Source: Neonectria sp. B-13 (taxonomy: Eukaryota > Ascomycota > Sordariomycetes > Hypocreales > Nectriaceae). Taken from it: a stretch of 64,000 nucleotides of DNA. A program made the position numbers and the translations under genes. The stretch is from contig NOKP01000007.1 in NCBI GenBank assembly GCA_002682825.1, forward strand, positions 682,001 through 746,000, read 5' to 3'. Of the stretch, positions 11,677 to 23,528 are shown piece after piece; the first letter of the stretch is position 1; each line of letters opens with the position of its first letter. The notes below the pieces were generated by a model. It was not told the origin of the DNA. It saw only the letters and a list, made by a program, of their open reading frames with translations, and searched no databases.

Positions 11677-14197
11677 TCATTCTAGCCATCCGTCATCCTT
11701 TGGCGCCTGCGGCTTATCCATCCCAAAGTCGAGCTTGGGCATCTCGAGCTTGGGGGCCGGCTCGACCTTCATCTTCTGACCGCCTCCGGCCTTCTTGGGC
11801 GGGCTGCGGCACTCCGGCGGCGGCCCGTATCTTACATCCTTGACGTCCCAGCCATCCTCGGCCGCCGCCGCGACCCAGGTGCGAAGAGTGTCGTGCACGC
11901 TGCCATAGAACTTCTCCTTGCAGAGGCGCAGGCTGCCACCGAGGCATCGCTCCCATCCGGAAATGTTGAACTCCGCTCGGAGGTTGTTCCGCTCCTCCCT
12001 CGTGGCCGCGCAGGCGATGATGGCGTTCATGAGGTCAAGATGCGAGGCAAGGTAGTTTGTGGCATCCCACTCCACTCCACCCACGTACGGAGCTGCCGCG
12101 ACAGGCGGCCGCTCCTGGGGGAAATGTCGGAGCATGTACGAGTATGCCCGGTTATCACCCGGGGCTGAAGCGTCGTTTCCGCCCGGAGCCTTGGCTTGGT
12201 CGGATGGGAGGGATACCACATTGACGTTGTGGAGGAAGATCCAGAACACTTCCTTGGTAACGCTGACTACCTCCCTGCACCAAACGCGGTACGGTCTATC
12301 GCGCCTCATCTCCATGACGAACGGAACAGGACGTTCGTCCTCCTTGGGCTCGGGGTCCCGGAGGTGTGCCAGGATGCTTTTGGCTCGGAAAACTCGCTCG
12401 GCCGGTGTTGCACTTTCAATGTAGGTGAATAAGACGGACGTAATGATGTTGCGAGTGGTGAACTCGCTGGGGCCCTTCCTCTCGGGATCAAAGAGCATGT
12501 TCAACAGCTTCGGAAATAGGTCTCCCTGGATCGAATGTAGATACTGCATGGCACGAGCCGTCGTGGACAGAGCCTTGAGGCAGAGGAGGTTCTCGTGGAG
12601 GAGTGCGTCTTCGTGTTCCTCCCTACAGCAAAATTAGCAATGCACGTTACGACGAAAATAATGTTCTCAAGACTCACCTCCATTCAACATCCATGATCCG
12701 GGTAAGGAGGCTGACAATCTCCTTCATGCCGCCCTGCTGGATGAATTCCTCAATCCACGCCACTGTCTCATTCCGCAGCAGCAGACGAAGCTTGTGAATC
12801 TTGCCGACCTCGACGAGCTGGGGCTTCTGTACCTTTCTCAGATACGCGACGTAATCGGCAGGGCCATGTTGGAGTTTGATCTTGGCCAGGAATCCAGAGT
12901 TGGAGGACGATCCGCTTGACCCGGGAGGGGCCTCGCTGATAACGCTCTCCGTGGACTTGCTCCTGAAGTGGCGGCCGATAGTCCCGTCTCCCTTGGATTT
13001 CTTAGTGGGTGAGCTCGGCTCCTTGGGCTCCTTCTTTCCTCTTGAGAGCGTGAAGCTTTTGCCACGAGTGCGCTTGGGCTTCTCTTCGGCGGAGGTGCCA
13101 GAAGCGATAGCCGATCCGTCGGCACTATTGACGCTGCCCATAGATCCAGGTCGATCATTCTTGGTAGCCGCCATTTCTGCCCAGTCCTGGCGGATGAATT
13201 CCATCTTGATGGTATCGTTCAGGTTTCGCATCTTGTACCTCTGGTTCTCGGGGATGTTTCGACGGTCTAACATGGCCTCGAGGTGTTTGTCGACGTCCTT
13301 AGCGTCGAGCAGTAGCAGCTCTGCCGTCTCAGGCATGGCACTTGCCGACGTCGACTTGGACCGGCTATGGGTGAATGATGTGAAGGCACTCAGGCCCTTG
13401 GACCTGCTGGATTTGCCGCTTGTTTTGGACGAGCTAGAGTCCTTGGAACCTTTTCGCATACCCTCTTGCGGGAACCGGAACTTGGACGGTGATGGGGGCG
13501 GATCGGTCTTGGAGTGGATGGGGACTTGGAACGACTTGGGTCGTTCCTTGGTTGGGCGATTGTTCATATACATATCCGGGTCACTGATATTTCGGCCCAC
13601 TTCGATGCTTGCGTGTCTGCTCGGTTCCTGGAACAGAGGGTCGCTCGTAAATTGGGCAAAGATGGGTGGCGTCGTCGCCGGCTCGTCGGGTGTTCTGTTC
13701 TCCTTGTCCTTGGACGTGCGAATGTCGTCTTCGGACAATAGCTTGTGCAGGTTTCGCAGCGACTTGGGCCTGAACATGCCAGCCAGGTTTGTGCCGGACT
13801 TTGTCTTCTTGGGCTTCTTAGGGGAGGGCTCACGAGACTTGCCCGCCTTGGCCAAGTCTTTACCCATGGAGGTTATAACAGTGACGTTTCCGAGTATATT
13901 CTTAGTCGGAGATCGGGACCGGCCGCGAGAGTCGGCTTGGGAGTCTTCTCGGGACTGGCGGGGGAACCGGGGAGCCGGCTCCTGCTGGTTCTGCTGCAGC
14001 TCGCCCAGTGCCCCGGGGTTGTTCTTGGAGAAGTTGCCAATGGCCATGTCGTCGTACGTGCTGGAGAACGAGTACCCTCCGCTGAGGGGAGGGCTTACGG
14101 GGAGAGCGTCACCGTTGGAAGGCTGGCGACGGTGAATGAAGGACTCCAGGATCGTAGACTTGGGCCGTGGCCGCCGAGGAGCATCGAAGCTGTCCAT
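11677..14197 (-). CDS. rid1: Rid1-like GTPase-binding protein (diaphanous-type GBD/FH3, no FH2)
   Basis: Two exons, 14197-12678 and 12622-11677 (55-bp intron, GTGAGT...CTGTAG), give 821 residues. The first 320 or so residues are disordered and Ser/Lys/Pro-rich (SRGRSRSPTK, SREPSPKKPKK, RSKSTSASA). A Drf-GBD/armadillo-like region follows: MLDRRNIPENQRYKMRNL, PADYVAYLRKVQKPQLVE, VAWIEEFIQQGGMKEIVSL, and after the intron LLCLKALSTTARAMQYL and FTTRNIITSVLFTYIES. This is the N-terminal half of a formin, but the protein ends at KDDGWLE with no proline-rich FH1 or actin-nucleating FH2. That matches fungal Rid1-type proteins, thought to bind Rho/Cdc42 GTPases in polarity. A 419-aa open frame on the opposite strand is a shadow. 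The domain is secure; the name rests on architecture only. Confidence 0.82.
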
Positions 14198-17100
14198 TGT
14201 TCTCCGCTAGAACGTGAGAACGAAGCAGGTTTTTCCCCAATTGACGGCTCCGAGTGGCAAAGGGCAGTTCCGTCTCGTTCGTCGATGAGAGAAAGGAACC
14301 ACAAGCCACGCCGCCAGACGGGTAACCGACTTAATATGTAGGTTTATCGATGAGCGGATGTAGGCGGGGAAGGGCAGGTGGTGAATCAAAGGCGGAAGAA
14401 GAAGCTAAGAACAATAGCGAGACAAATAAGCTCGCTCCCACCCCGTTTGGTGCGTGAGAGGAAGAAGAGAGAAGGGAAGACGGAGAGTGAAGAATGCTGA
14501 GTACGAGACGAGACGAGACTATGCCATTGTGGATTAGAGGAGAAGAAAAAACCGGGGTAACAGGTTCTGAGTTGCGAGCAGAAAGAAGACAGCAGCTTGG
14601 TCAGTCGGTCGGTCAGCCGTTGCGTAGGAGGATGGTTGGTGGATGGAGGTTGTTTATCGGGCCGTGGTTGCCGTGGAGACCAAGTTCAAGTCCGGGGTGG
14701 GCTGTCTTATCGGTGAAGATGCACGCCCGATGGTGGCGGGCGGTGCATGGTGCGGTGGTAGCGTGCAGGGAGTTGGCAGGAATCAAGAAAAAAACACGAG
14801 AATAATGGATTTTAATCACTTGAAATACAAGGGAATACCCTTCACAACCGGTATCGCGTTTTCCTAGCAGTTCCTCTCTTTTCATAAGAGTGGATAAAGC
14901 CGAAACGTCGACGGAGAGGATGCCCTGTCCAATTGACCGAGCATACTGGGGTTTGGACCAAGGATGGATGACGTCGCCCAACCAACACTCGGCATGGTCC
15001 CATTTGGGAGATAATAGTACCGTACGAATATTAGCGAAGGACTCGTGTTCTCCGTTTCTTATGGCTCGCGATTTTGATCTGGCAACCCATCCGTCCACAT
15101 TAAACAACACTAATTTGATCTGGACCGAAGAATCACGCCGTCACGTATATCTGAATCGTGAATACCCACACCGGCTTTTCTTCCCTCTACCTAGCCAGGT
15201 GGAATAAGAGCAGGTACTGAGGACTACTGCTAGACACCGGTCAGACTTTAACGGATGAGCACTACCACAGTCTTAGTACTAGCTTGCATGTTTCGGAGGC
15301 TGTGGGGGTCTGTTTCTCGGACGCTGGAAGTCATCTGTGCCGTCGAAAGAAAAGAAAAAAAGCCTGCCAAATCTCAAAGACGGCGCTGGGGGGGGCTCGC
15401 CTGCGAGGATGTTCGAGTTGAGAGAGTGTATGAGGCAGACTTTGCTAGTGGAGCTTGAGGTTCAGAATGACGGTGCTCCCGTTCTTACGGAAGGGAACGC
15501 GCGGAGGCGTTGTGATTTGGGGTGCCTAGATGAGACAAGTCAGGTATTAAAGTCAAAGTCTTTTAGTAAACCCCGAGTCTTTACTGGAGAAGAGATGAGG
15601 ATAAGTAATGTCTGAGGATTAGGTGGTGAGGATGGAGATGGAAGCGGCTTTTGGAGGTCCGATGGAACTTGCAACTTGTATACTACTTCATACACAGAAT
15701 CTATGTTTCGTGGGGGAGAAGTGGAGGTTGAATGGATTGCATGCAGCCACCATGTGCTGCCCATGCACCTACAGAGACGAATTATTGCAGAGCTTCTAGA
15801 GTAATTAACTTCTAGAGTAATTGAAGAATGAACAATAGTGTTAGAAATATGATTCACTGCCAGAAGCCAATGTGGCGCTCAACAGACTAGGAAACGAATA
15901 CTCGTGATGGATAGAATATATGGAGAGCGGAGATAGAGGTAAACGCAGGAACGCAATTGAGAGTCTCTACAAGGCAAGTTCGAGAGGGAACGGAAGGTAG
16001 GGATGAACTAGGTCTACTGTGATTTCGCGCAATAGGTCAGAGTTAGGACATAGCATTCTCATCAGACTGATACACCACCCCTTTGGTTAGTCCAGTAGAG
16101 TAGACTGCAGACTGAGGGTGAGGTAAAAGAAGATGTTCTCCACCGAACCATACCCTGGTTCAGTCAGCTTTGTTAGTTCCACTTAACCTGGGGGATCCCG
16201 GTGGCGGGCTACCCAATGTCCGGCTGGAGAGATCGGCAAGTGGGCTTCGCCTTCGCAAATTGGCTGCTGCTTGGGGAATATGTATCCGGGGTGTAATAAG
16301 AGGCTCTAGACTGCCATGCAAGGTAGGCTACAGCGTAGATAAAAATGACGAAGATGGAAGACTACAGTAATAGTAACACGTGGGACATGGACGCTAAACT
16401 ACTACCCTTTCTAGATGGGCACCTAGGTTAGCACACGTACTGGTGGCACGGCAGATGGATGGAAGGAGCCCGGAGGAGGGAGATATAGTGGTAATACCTG
16501 GTCCCCGGCCATCTGTCGGCAATGTATCCACGGCATCTCACCTTCATCTTGCATCATCTCGCATCTCATAATGCCTCAGTTCCCCTCCGTCACGAAGGTG
16601 CCTCGAGGATGCCGTATCAGAGCCCTAGAGTCTAACACCTAGCCCGGGATTGTAGAGTCTCCATATACCTCTGCTTATCTCCATGCACCTAATTCGGGTC
16701 ATTTTTTTCAGATTTTGATCTATGTCGTGAGGAACCGAAGCTCAAATGCCGCCGCCTGGTACCGAGGGTCCACCCCGGCATGGCCCCGCCCCCCGCCCGG
16801 GATTTCCTCCATCGCCAATCCCCCACTTCCCCACCAAATTTGTCCCTCCCTCAACTAACGGGCGAGACTCTCGAGGATAAATGTTTAACCCCCCTGATGC
16901 CCCCCCATGGTCAATTCGGGATATGTCTTTTTCATAGAAGTCATGATCCAGATCTTCTGTGCGTCTCTATTTTTTCTCTCTCCAATACTACAGCCTTTTC
17001 ACGGCTTAATTGACCTGCTCTTGTATTGGCAGGTTGACCCCGCTTACAACCGCGTCTTAGTCCCATCTGCATCACCCCTGGTCCCGTCTCCATCGCCGCC

Positions 17101-17244
17101 CGGCACATGATACGGCATCTCGTCGGTCGTCATCGGCTTCACTCCTCGCTGTCGCCGTCGCGCTGCTCTCTCTCATTTACTCTCTCTCTCCCTCTTGCTC
17201 CCTCTCTCACCACGAGATCCTTCGCCTCGACTTCACCCGCCGCT
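14198..17244. other. Divergent intergenic region (3 kb)
   Basis: This separates the divergent Rid1-like and muconate cyclase genes, so it should hold both promoters. A pyrimidine-rich leader precedes the latter (about 17120-17240). Around 15,540-16,400 the DNA is AT-richer. I saw no conserved coding segment. Confidence 0.45.
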
Positions 17245-18475
17245 ATGCCCGTTCACCATCTCATGGTCGGCACCTGGACGCCTCCGGGTGCCATCTTCAC
17301 CTTTGCCTTTGACGATGAGGCTCTGACCCTGAAGCTCGTCAAGCGCACCCCGATTCCCGAAGATGAACCCATCTCATGGATGACCTTCAATGTCGGTCTC
17401 GCTTGCTTCCAGTTTCCTTGAGATTCCAATTGAGAACACTCACTGACACATTGGTCCGACAGCACACCAGGAAAACCATCTACGGCGCGGCCATGAAAAA
17501 GTGGTCCAGCTTCGCGGTTGAGTCGCCCACGAACATCACCCAGCAGGTTGCTCACCCAATGCTTCACGACCGTATGTCCCATCCTGCCCTTCCAAGTTTC
17601 CCGTTCTCCTCTAAGATGGCCTCTCCATAGCCAACGCCTCCCTCTCCACCACAAACACCCGCGCCATCTTCCTCCTCGCTGCCCAGAAACCCCCCTACGC
17701 CGTCTACTGCAACCCCTTCTACGACCATGCCGGCCACGGAGCCGTCTTCACCACCGACCCGGCCACCGGCGCGCTGCTCGAAAACGTCCAGAACTACGAG
17801 TACCAGCCTAACTCGGGCATCCACGGCATGGTCTTCGACCCCACCGAGACCTACCTCTACTCCGCCGACCTCCGCGCCAACAAGCTCTGGGTCCACCGCC
17901 GCCGCTCCGCCCAGGACCCGGCTCTCGACCTCGTCGGCTCCGTCGACTGCCCAGACCCCCGCGACCACCCGCGCTGGGTCGCCCTGCACCCCTCTGGCCA
18001 TTACCTCTACGCCCTCATGGAGAAGGGCAACCGCATCCGCGAGTACGTCATTGACCAGGACACCCACCTCCCCGTATACACCCACCGCCACTGGCCGCTC
18101 ATCCCGCCCGGCATCCCCGACGCCGACCGCTGGACCCAGTACCGCGCCGACGTCTGCACCCTTTCCTCGTCGGGCCGCTACCTCTTCGCCTCGTCGCGCG
18201 CAAACTCCTTCGACCTGACGGGTTACGTTGCTGCTTTCGCCCTCAGCGATGAGGGCGCCATCGAGCGCCAGATCCTGCTCAACCCCACGCCCACGAGTGG
18301 CGGCCACAGCAACGCCGTTTCACCGAGCCCGTGGTCCGACGACTGGGTCGCCATCACCGATGACCAGGAGGGATGGTTGGAGATTTATCGCTGGAAGGAC
18401 GAGTTCCTCGCGCGCGTTGCGAGGGTCCGGGTCCCCGAGCCCGGCTTTGGTATGAATGCTATATGGCACGATTGA
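17245..18475 (+). CDS. 3-carboxy-cis,cis-muconate cyclase (lactonizing enzyme)
   Basis: Seven-bladed beta-propeller lactonizing enzyme of the eukaryotic protocatechuate branch of the beta-ketoadipate pathway. It cyclises 3-carboxy-cis,cis-muconate to 3-carboxymuconolactone. Exons are 17245-17391, 17463-17571 and 17631-18475, giving 366 residues. It starts MPVHHLMVGTWTPPGAIFTF and continues across intron 1 as WMTFN|HTRKTIYGAAMKKW. Later blades show PNSGIHGMVFDPTETYLYSA, DHPRWVALHPSGHYLYALME and GSHSNAVSP-like GHSNAVSPSPWSDDW. Intron 1 uses a weak GTCGGT donor; intron 2 uses GTATGT. The frame is also open upstream from an ATG at 17107, which would add 46 residues beginning MIRHLVGRHRL...TTRSFAST, resembling a mitochondrial presequence. 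I prefer the shorter form because its length matches the Neurospora enzyme as I remember it. Confidence 0.9.
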
Positions 18476-18875
18476 CGTCCCAAGCCGCGGTATAACATAT
18501 GAGCGGGAATACTTCACGTCATAGAACGGCAGATACCCTAGGATCCCTCGACAGGGAAAATCCATCAGGCATACAGTGAAAAGAAGCCAAAGCCAACCAA
18601 TTACGACTGATTTAGGAGACTCCAAAATCCACCATAGGCCACCCATCGAGATGGATTCTCGTTCTCCCATGACATTCCTCCTTAGAAGGATATACACAAA
18701 TATTCATGAACATCCCAGCTCAACTGATATACATGCTAGGCATGTTAAAGCATGCCGCGCTGTGGTATTCGCCGAGACTTCTTTGTCTCAAACGTCCGAT
18801 TAACCCTGTTATCCTGAGCTACATCTTACAAATACGTCTTGCTCATTGCCTTCCGCTTCTCGTAACACTCACCAA
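18476..18875. other. Convergent 3' region
   Basis: About 400 bp between convergent stops. I see nothing beyond 3' UTR-like AT-rich sequence. Confidence 0.5.
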
Positions 18876-20771
18876 TTACTTTTTTCCTCCTGTCCCGTTG
18901 CCATTAGCTTTCTTCCCATCTTCTAGGTGAAACGGCTCGTTTTCCCTAAAATCCTCGCTTAATAACGGCGTTCGTTCGTTGCCACTCGCAGTGAGCTGTG
19001 AATCTCTCACGCCGATGTGTGATGCTGGCCGCGGGGACAACCTGCCAGCAGCGTCAATGCCATATAACTTGCTACCAGTGTCAAGACCTTGCTTGATCTT
19101 GAATACGCTCGCCCGCGTGTTGTTGAGAGGCTTGGTCGCGCGATTGGCAGGGCCAAGTCGAAGGTGTTGCCTCATCTCGTCCAAGCTCGCCTTGACTAAA
19201 ACTGGCGGGCCCTCAATGCCACCATCGGAGGTACGTCGCTTCATGTGTATGGCCGTCCTAGCAGCATTGTGAAATCCGCCATCATAGTTGCTGTGGTAGG
19301 ATCCCACCATTAAGGCTTCATCATCAGGATGGGGGGCCACATCCACAAGTATGGAAGTATCGGGGGCCTTTTTGCTGGCTGATGCTGCCACGGCAGCGGC
19401 CTCAGCATGGATACGGCGAGCTCGGGGTGCGGGAGTAAGACGTCGAATAGCCTTGTGCACATCGACGTACACATCCGATTCATCGACAATTTCCCTAGTA
19501 ATGGTGTTAGCGCCTAGTCTACCAGGGGGTTCATGGGCCTTGACTTACTCTCCAATCAGTTCCTCAATCACATCTTCGAGCGTAACAACACCCAAAGCAC
19601 CGTGGTCCGAACCAGGGAACTCCGAAACAAGAACCATGTGGGACTTGCCCTCCTGAAAAAAGTTTATAATGTCCAAACAGCTTGTCTCCGGTCTCGTCTC
19701 AACAATAGCACCAAGTGGAACGTCGCGAACCGGGGTTTTATCCTCGGGGTCGTACGTGATGAGCGTCTTAACCAAGAGCATGCCGACAAAATCCAGCGGG
19801 CTTCCGGATCGGTAGATCGGAATTCTCGAGTATCCCGAGCCCAGAATCTCATCCATAGTCTTCTCATCCAGAACGTGGTCCTCGGAAAGAGTGTAAACGT
19901 CATCCATGGGTGTCATGACCTCGGCCACAGGCTTGTCCTTCAAGTCGAGAACCGCGGTAATGATGGTGACCTCATCTTGGTTGAGTCGCTCGGAGAGTTC
20001 GCCCAGGGATTTGTGGAGCGTCACGAGTGTTTTCAACCCGCTCTTCTTGTAAACAGTTCCTTGGTCCTCGCCGAGAATCCAGTCCAGAAGCTTCGCAATC
20101 GGATAAGACAGAGGGCCCGTTAGGTACATGAGCATGAGGACAGGTGTTGACATGTAGCCACCGATTTGAAGGCCATATCGGACGCAGACGGACTGGGGGA
20201 CGATTTCGCCAAAGATAACTATCTTGGTGGTTAGTATGCCTCTGAGATTAGGGATGTTTGCACGGGTCATGCGTACCGATAAGCACAGTACTGCCAACAA
20301 CAGCTGCAACGCCGCCGCCGAGTGTTCTGTCCAGAACGACAGGCAGCGATTCGTTGACGATGACATTAGAGAGAAGCAGAGTAACCAAAACCCAGTGTTT
20401 TCCTCGATTTAATAGCTTGAGCACACGCTTTGCGTTCCGGTGTTGGGCTTCCGTAGGATCACCAGCGAGGACCTGGAGGTAGATGCTGTCCTGTCCCATC
20501 AAGCTTGGCATTGTCAGCACATTTGCCAAGCAAAAGAGCGAGGGGGAGCTTACGCAATCGTCAGGCCGGCAAACGCACCACCGAGGAGTACCAGGGCCAT
20601 TGAGGCGACGAGGAGAACCACGAGGCTCGGCCCTTCGGACTCAGGCTCATGAGAGTGAGGTGATCGCCTGGTCAGCGGGTGCGCTGCGACGGCGGACAAG
20701 CCTGTGCCGAGGATTCGGCCGATGCCCAGCACGGCAGGCCGAAGGGAACTGTATCTCGCTGTTCGACGCAT
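18876..20771 (-). CDS. CNNM/Mam3-type DUF21 plus CBS-pair membrane protein
   Basis: Four exons, 20771-20554, 20503-20277, 20218-19549 and 19494-18876, give 577 residues. After a short N-terminus come the DUF21 (CNNM) transmembrane helices: [36 protein letters not shown] across intron 1, [19 protein letters not shown], and the family signature [17 protein letters not shown] across intron 2. A CBS pair follows ([50 protein letters not shown]), then a long Ser/Arg-rich cytosolic tail with [10 protein letters not shown]. Yeast Mam3 lies in the vacuolar membrane and affects Mn/Co tolerance; CNNM proteins act in Mg homeostasis. Intron 1 (50 bp) ends in AAG rather than the usual YAG, but only this choice keeps the conserved helix. 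An ATG at 20834 would add 21 residues and is less likely. Confidence 0.9.
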
Positions 20772-21803
20772 TTTGAGAGTGTGTGAGGGTAGACGATCTA
20801 AGCTCAAGAATTTGATGCTTAAAGCGGCAGCCAATTCGGTTCGAATAATTGTTGTCGGTTGACGTTGGGTGCGCTAGTGCAATGACGGACGGCTGAAAGA
20901 GGGTGGTCAAGGTGTATGATCGGGGTCGCGTTAAGACGATCAAGTAGAAGAGTGGCGGATTCGATTGAGTCGAGGGTATTGCGACCCTTTCGCACCGAGG
21001 GCGAGTAGTGATGATGATGATGATGATGATGAAGAACGAGAAACGGGTGGGACGGGCGGACGAGTTTGAGGATGTGGGCGAATTACCTACCTAGTGAGAA
21101 CCCGCTTAGAATCGATGGGGCCACAGGGAAGAACAAGGAACGATGACGCCAACAGGGGAGCTCCCAGTGAGGAATGAGTTGCTCTGGTTGGCTAGTGTGT
21201 GCTAGCCCAGGTCAAATCCCGATCTCAGCAAGCACAGTCCACCAAGGGACCCATTCCTACAGCGCTCTGAGTCTGAGCTCCCGCTCTGTGCCATCCATTC
21301 ATCCCAGTCTTCTCGTGCAGAGTACTGAGTAGCGGACGGCACTACGGCAGGCGAAGTAGTAGCGTGTAGGAAACAGCCAGTAAAGACACGGCCAAATAAT
21401 GACCCTACACACATACCTACCTACTGGTCTAATTGGCCTCGCTTTGGTAATCTATACGTACAGGGGATAGTGTAAGAGGTAATCTATGTCATATCTGCGT
21501 AAACAAAAGTCGAGACATAAAGAGTCGCAATAAGCTTCATTTATCAGACACAGGCTACGTAAAAGATATCACGCGGCCAGCTTGCCGTGCACAGAGATAG
21601 AGGGGAATGGGGCGGTGGGCAGGCATCATCTCAGACAAATGGTTGTCTATGGCATGTCGTATTAATTGCGGGCGTTGGTTGCCGAGATATCCCTTCCTCT
21701 GCTTGGCAGAATCCACCGACGAGATAGGTCTTTACTCCTTGACTACCTTGGGTGCAATGCAGACACGTTCCGAGACCCGTCCAAATAAACATCCCTCTCC
21801 CTT
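20772..21803. other. Intergenic region with a (GAT)n tract
   Basis: Promoter of the DUF21-CBS gene and 3' flank of the PGDH gene, both on minus. It contains the GAT repeat listed separately and no credible gene. Confidence 0.5.
21008..21033. repeat. (GAT)n microsatellite
   Basis: About eight GAT trinucleotides lie in the 5' flank of the DUF21-CBS gene. Confidence 0.9.
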
Positions 21804-23528
21804 TCACAGCTTGACCAGGCTAACGTCTAATACGCCCTCGGAATTCCTCAACCCTTCCAACACATCGTCGCTCACCGGCCCCAGAACGCCCAAAATCATC
21901 AGCGCTTCGTGGCCCTTGGGTCCATCCACCGGCCCATCATGCACGGCGGCCAATTGCTGCTGGTGCGGGTCGAGACTGGCAACCTGCATGAATTTGACGT
22001 TGATGCCGTGCGCGCCGAGGACCATTCCCACGCCTCCAATCTTGCCTGGCTCGTCGTAGTTGTGCAGGATGATGAGCGTCCCCTCGGGTGTAAACGCTCC
22101 GTTGAACCGGTCCAGCTTGGAAATGTACGCCCGATCGTCCGTTGCGTAGCCCTCGATAATCTGCTCGCTGCCGCCGCTCCCAGCTTCGTAGGACCGCAGC
22201 GTCACTAGGTTGGCAAACGTCGGTTGCTGCGCCTGGCGGGAGTGCGTCTCACTGATCACGATGCCCTTCTCCTTGGCGATGAGCGTGGCATTGACAATGT
22301 TGACGTGCGAGTCGCTGAACGACGCCACCAGACCCTTGACCAGCGCCGCGAATAGCGGCTTCGTATTGGGCATGCCCGCAAGGTCGCCATGGTAGATCAG
22401 CTCGAAGCGTCGACGGCCCATCATGCCGCCCTTGCTGCGCACAAAGTGCTGTGTGTACAGCCGGCCCATCTTCTCGACTAGTTGCACCGACGGCTGCAGC
22501 TTGCGATACTCTTCGGGCACGATTATAGGCGCGTTCACGGCACTCGTAGGAAGTCCGCCCCGAAGGATCTCGAGAACCTGCTTGCAAACGTCCATGGATA
22601 CGTTCTCCTGGGCTTCAACGGTCGATGCTCCCAGATGAGGCGTTGCTACCACCTTGGGATGTCTACTGAGCTTTGCCGCTGCCGAACCCTCTTGAGGCGG
22701 TTCTGAGGACCAGACGTCGATGCCAGCTCCCGCAATCCATCCCTCGTCCAGCGCCTTGAGCAACGCAGCCTCATTGTACACGCCACCTCGTGCAACGTTG
22801 AGCACCCGTGCCGTCTTCTTCATCTTCTTCAGCTCCTCTTCCCCGATGAGATCCAGCGTCGTCGCCAGCAGAGGTGTATGGATGGTCAAAAAGTCCACCA
22901 CGGGAAGGAGGTCTTTCAAGCCGGGGACGATCTGGACGCCTGCCTGGCGCGCGATGTCGGCGCTCGCATAGGGATCAACAGCCACAACCTCCATCCCTAG
23001 GCCCTTGGCCATCCGGGCCACGTTCATGCCGACTTTGCCCAGGCCGATGATGCCCAGTGTCTTGCTGCCGACCTCTACTCCCACGAGCTTGCTGCGTTCC
23101 CATCCTCCGTTCTTCACAGTCCCATCGGCACGGCCCAGATTTCGGGCCGTCGCCAAGAGGAGTGCAACTGTGTGCTCTGCTGCGGCGACAATGTTGCCCG
23201 CAGGCGAGTTGACAACGATGATGCCGTGCGTTGTGGCAGCTGACACGTCGATGTTGTCAACGCCAACACCAGCTCGGGCGACGACCCGGAGCTTCTTCCC
23301 TGCCTGCAGCACGTTGGCCGTGACCTGTGTCTCGGACCGGACGATGAGGCCATGGTATTGGGGAATCAAGGAGACGACATCCTCGGCCGAGAGGCCAAGG
23401 CGGTTGTCGACATCAAAATGGGGAGTGAGAAGGGCCAGGCCATCCGGGGACACCTTCTCAGGGACCAGAATCCGGGGCCGGGCCGGGCTCGCCGATGACG
23501 GAGGGTCGTGAGTAGCTGAAGGGGCCAT
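21804..23528 (-). CDS. SER3: D-3-phosphoglycerate dehydrogenase (long, ASB plus ACT type)
   Basis: Intronless, 574 residues. It catalyses the first step of the phosphorylated serine pathway, oxidising 3-phosphoglycerate with NAD. The substrate domain starts at RILVPEKVSPDG (19). VARAGVGVDNIDV and NSPAGNIVAAAEHT follow. The NAD site is GLGKVG (162-167), and the acidic residue for NAD comes shortly after (VVAVDPYA). The catalytic triad is visible as Arg247 in NVARGG, Glu276 in WSSEPP and His298 in TPHLGAST. An intervening allosteric substrate-binding domain (about 330-480) and a C-terminal ACT domain (LIILHNYDEPGKIGGVG, near 495) place it in the long type I class found in mammals, plants, many bacteria and filamentous fungi. 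The bakers' yeast enzymes have a shorter regulatory part. The ACT domain suggests feedback by serine. The ATG is preceded by a CT-rich leader on this strand. Confidence 0.96.
   Translation of the reverse strand: MAPSATHDPPSSASPARPRILVPEKVSPDGLALLTPHFDVDNRLGLSAEDVVSLIPQYHGLIVRSETQVTANVLQAGKKLRVVARAGVGVDNIDVSAATTHGIIVVNSPAGNIVAAAEHTVALLLATARNLGRADGTVKNGGWERSKLVGVEVGSKTLGIIGLGKVGMNVARMAKGLGMEVVAVDPYASADIARQAGVQIVPGLKDLLPVVDFLTIHTPLLATTLDLIGEEELKKMKKTARVLNVARGGVYNEAALLKALDEGWIAGAGIDVWSSEPPQEGSAAAKLSRHPKVVATPHLGASTVEAQENVSMDVCKQVLEILRGGLPTSAVNAPIIVPEEYRKLQPSVQLVEKMGRLYTQHFVRSKGGMMGRRRFELIYHGDLAGMPNTKPLFAALVKGLVASFSDSHVNIVNATLIAKEKGIVISETHSRQAQQPTFANLVTLRSYEAGSGGSEQIIEGYATDDRAYISKLDRFNGAFTPEGTLIILHNYDEPGKIGGVGMVLGAHGINVKFMQVASLDPHQQQLAAVHDGPVDGPKGHEALMILGVLGPVSDDVLEGLRNSEGVLDVSLVKL

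Noticed and set aside
12876..14135. 419-residue plus-strand open frame
   Set aside because: Antisense to exon 1 of the Rid1-like gene, low-complexity Leu/Ser/Arg composition, no introns or motifs of its own.
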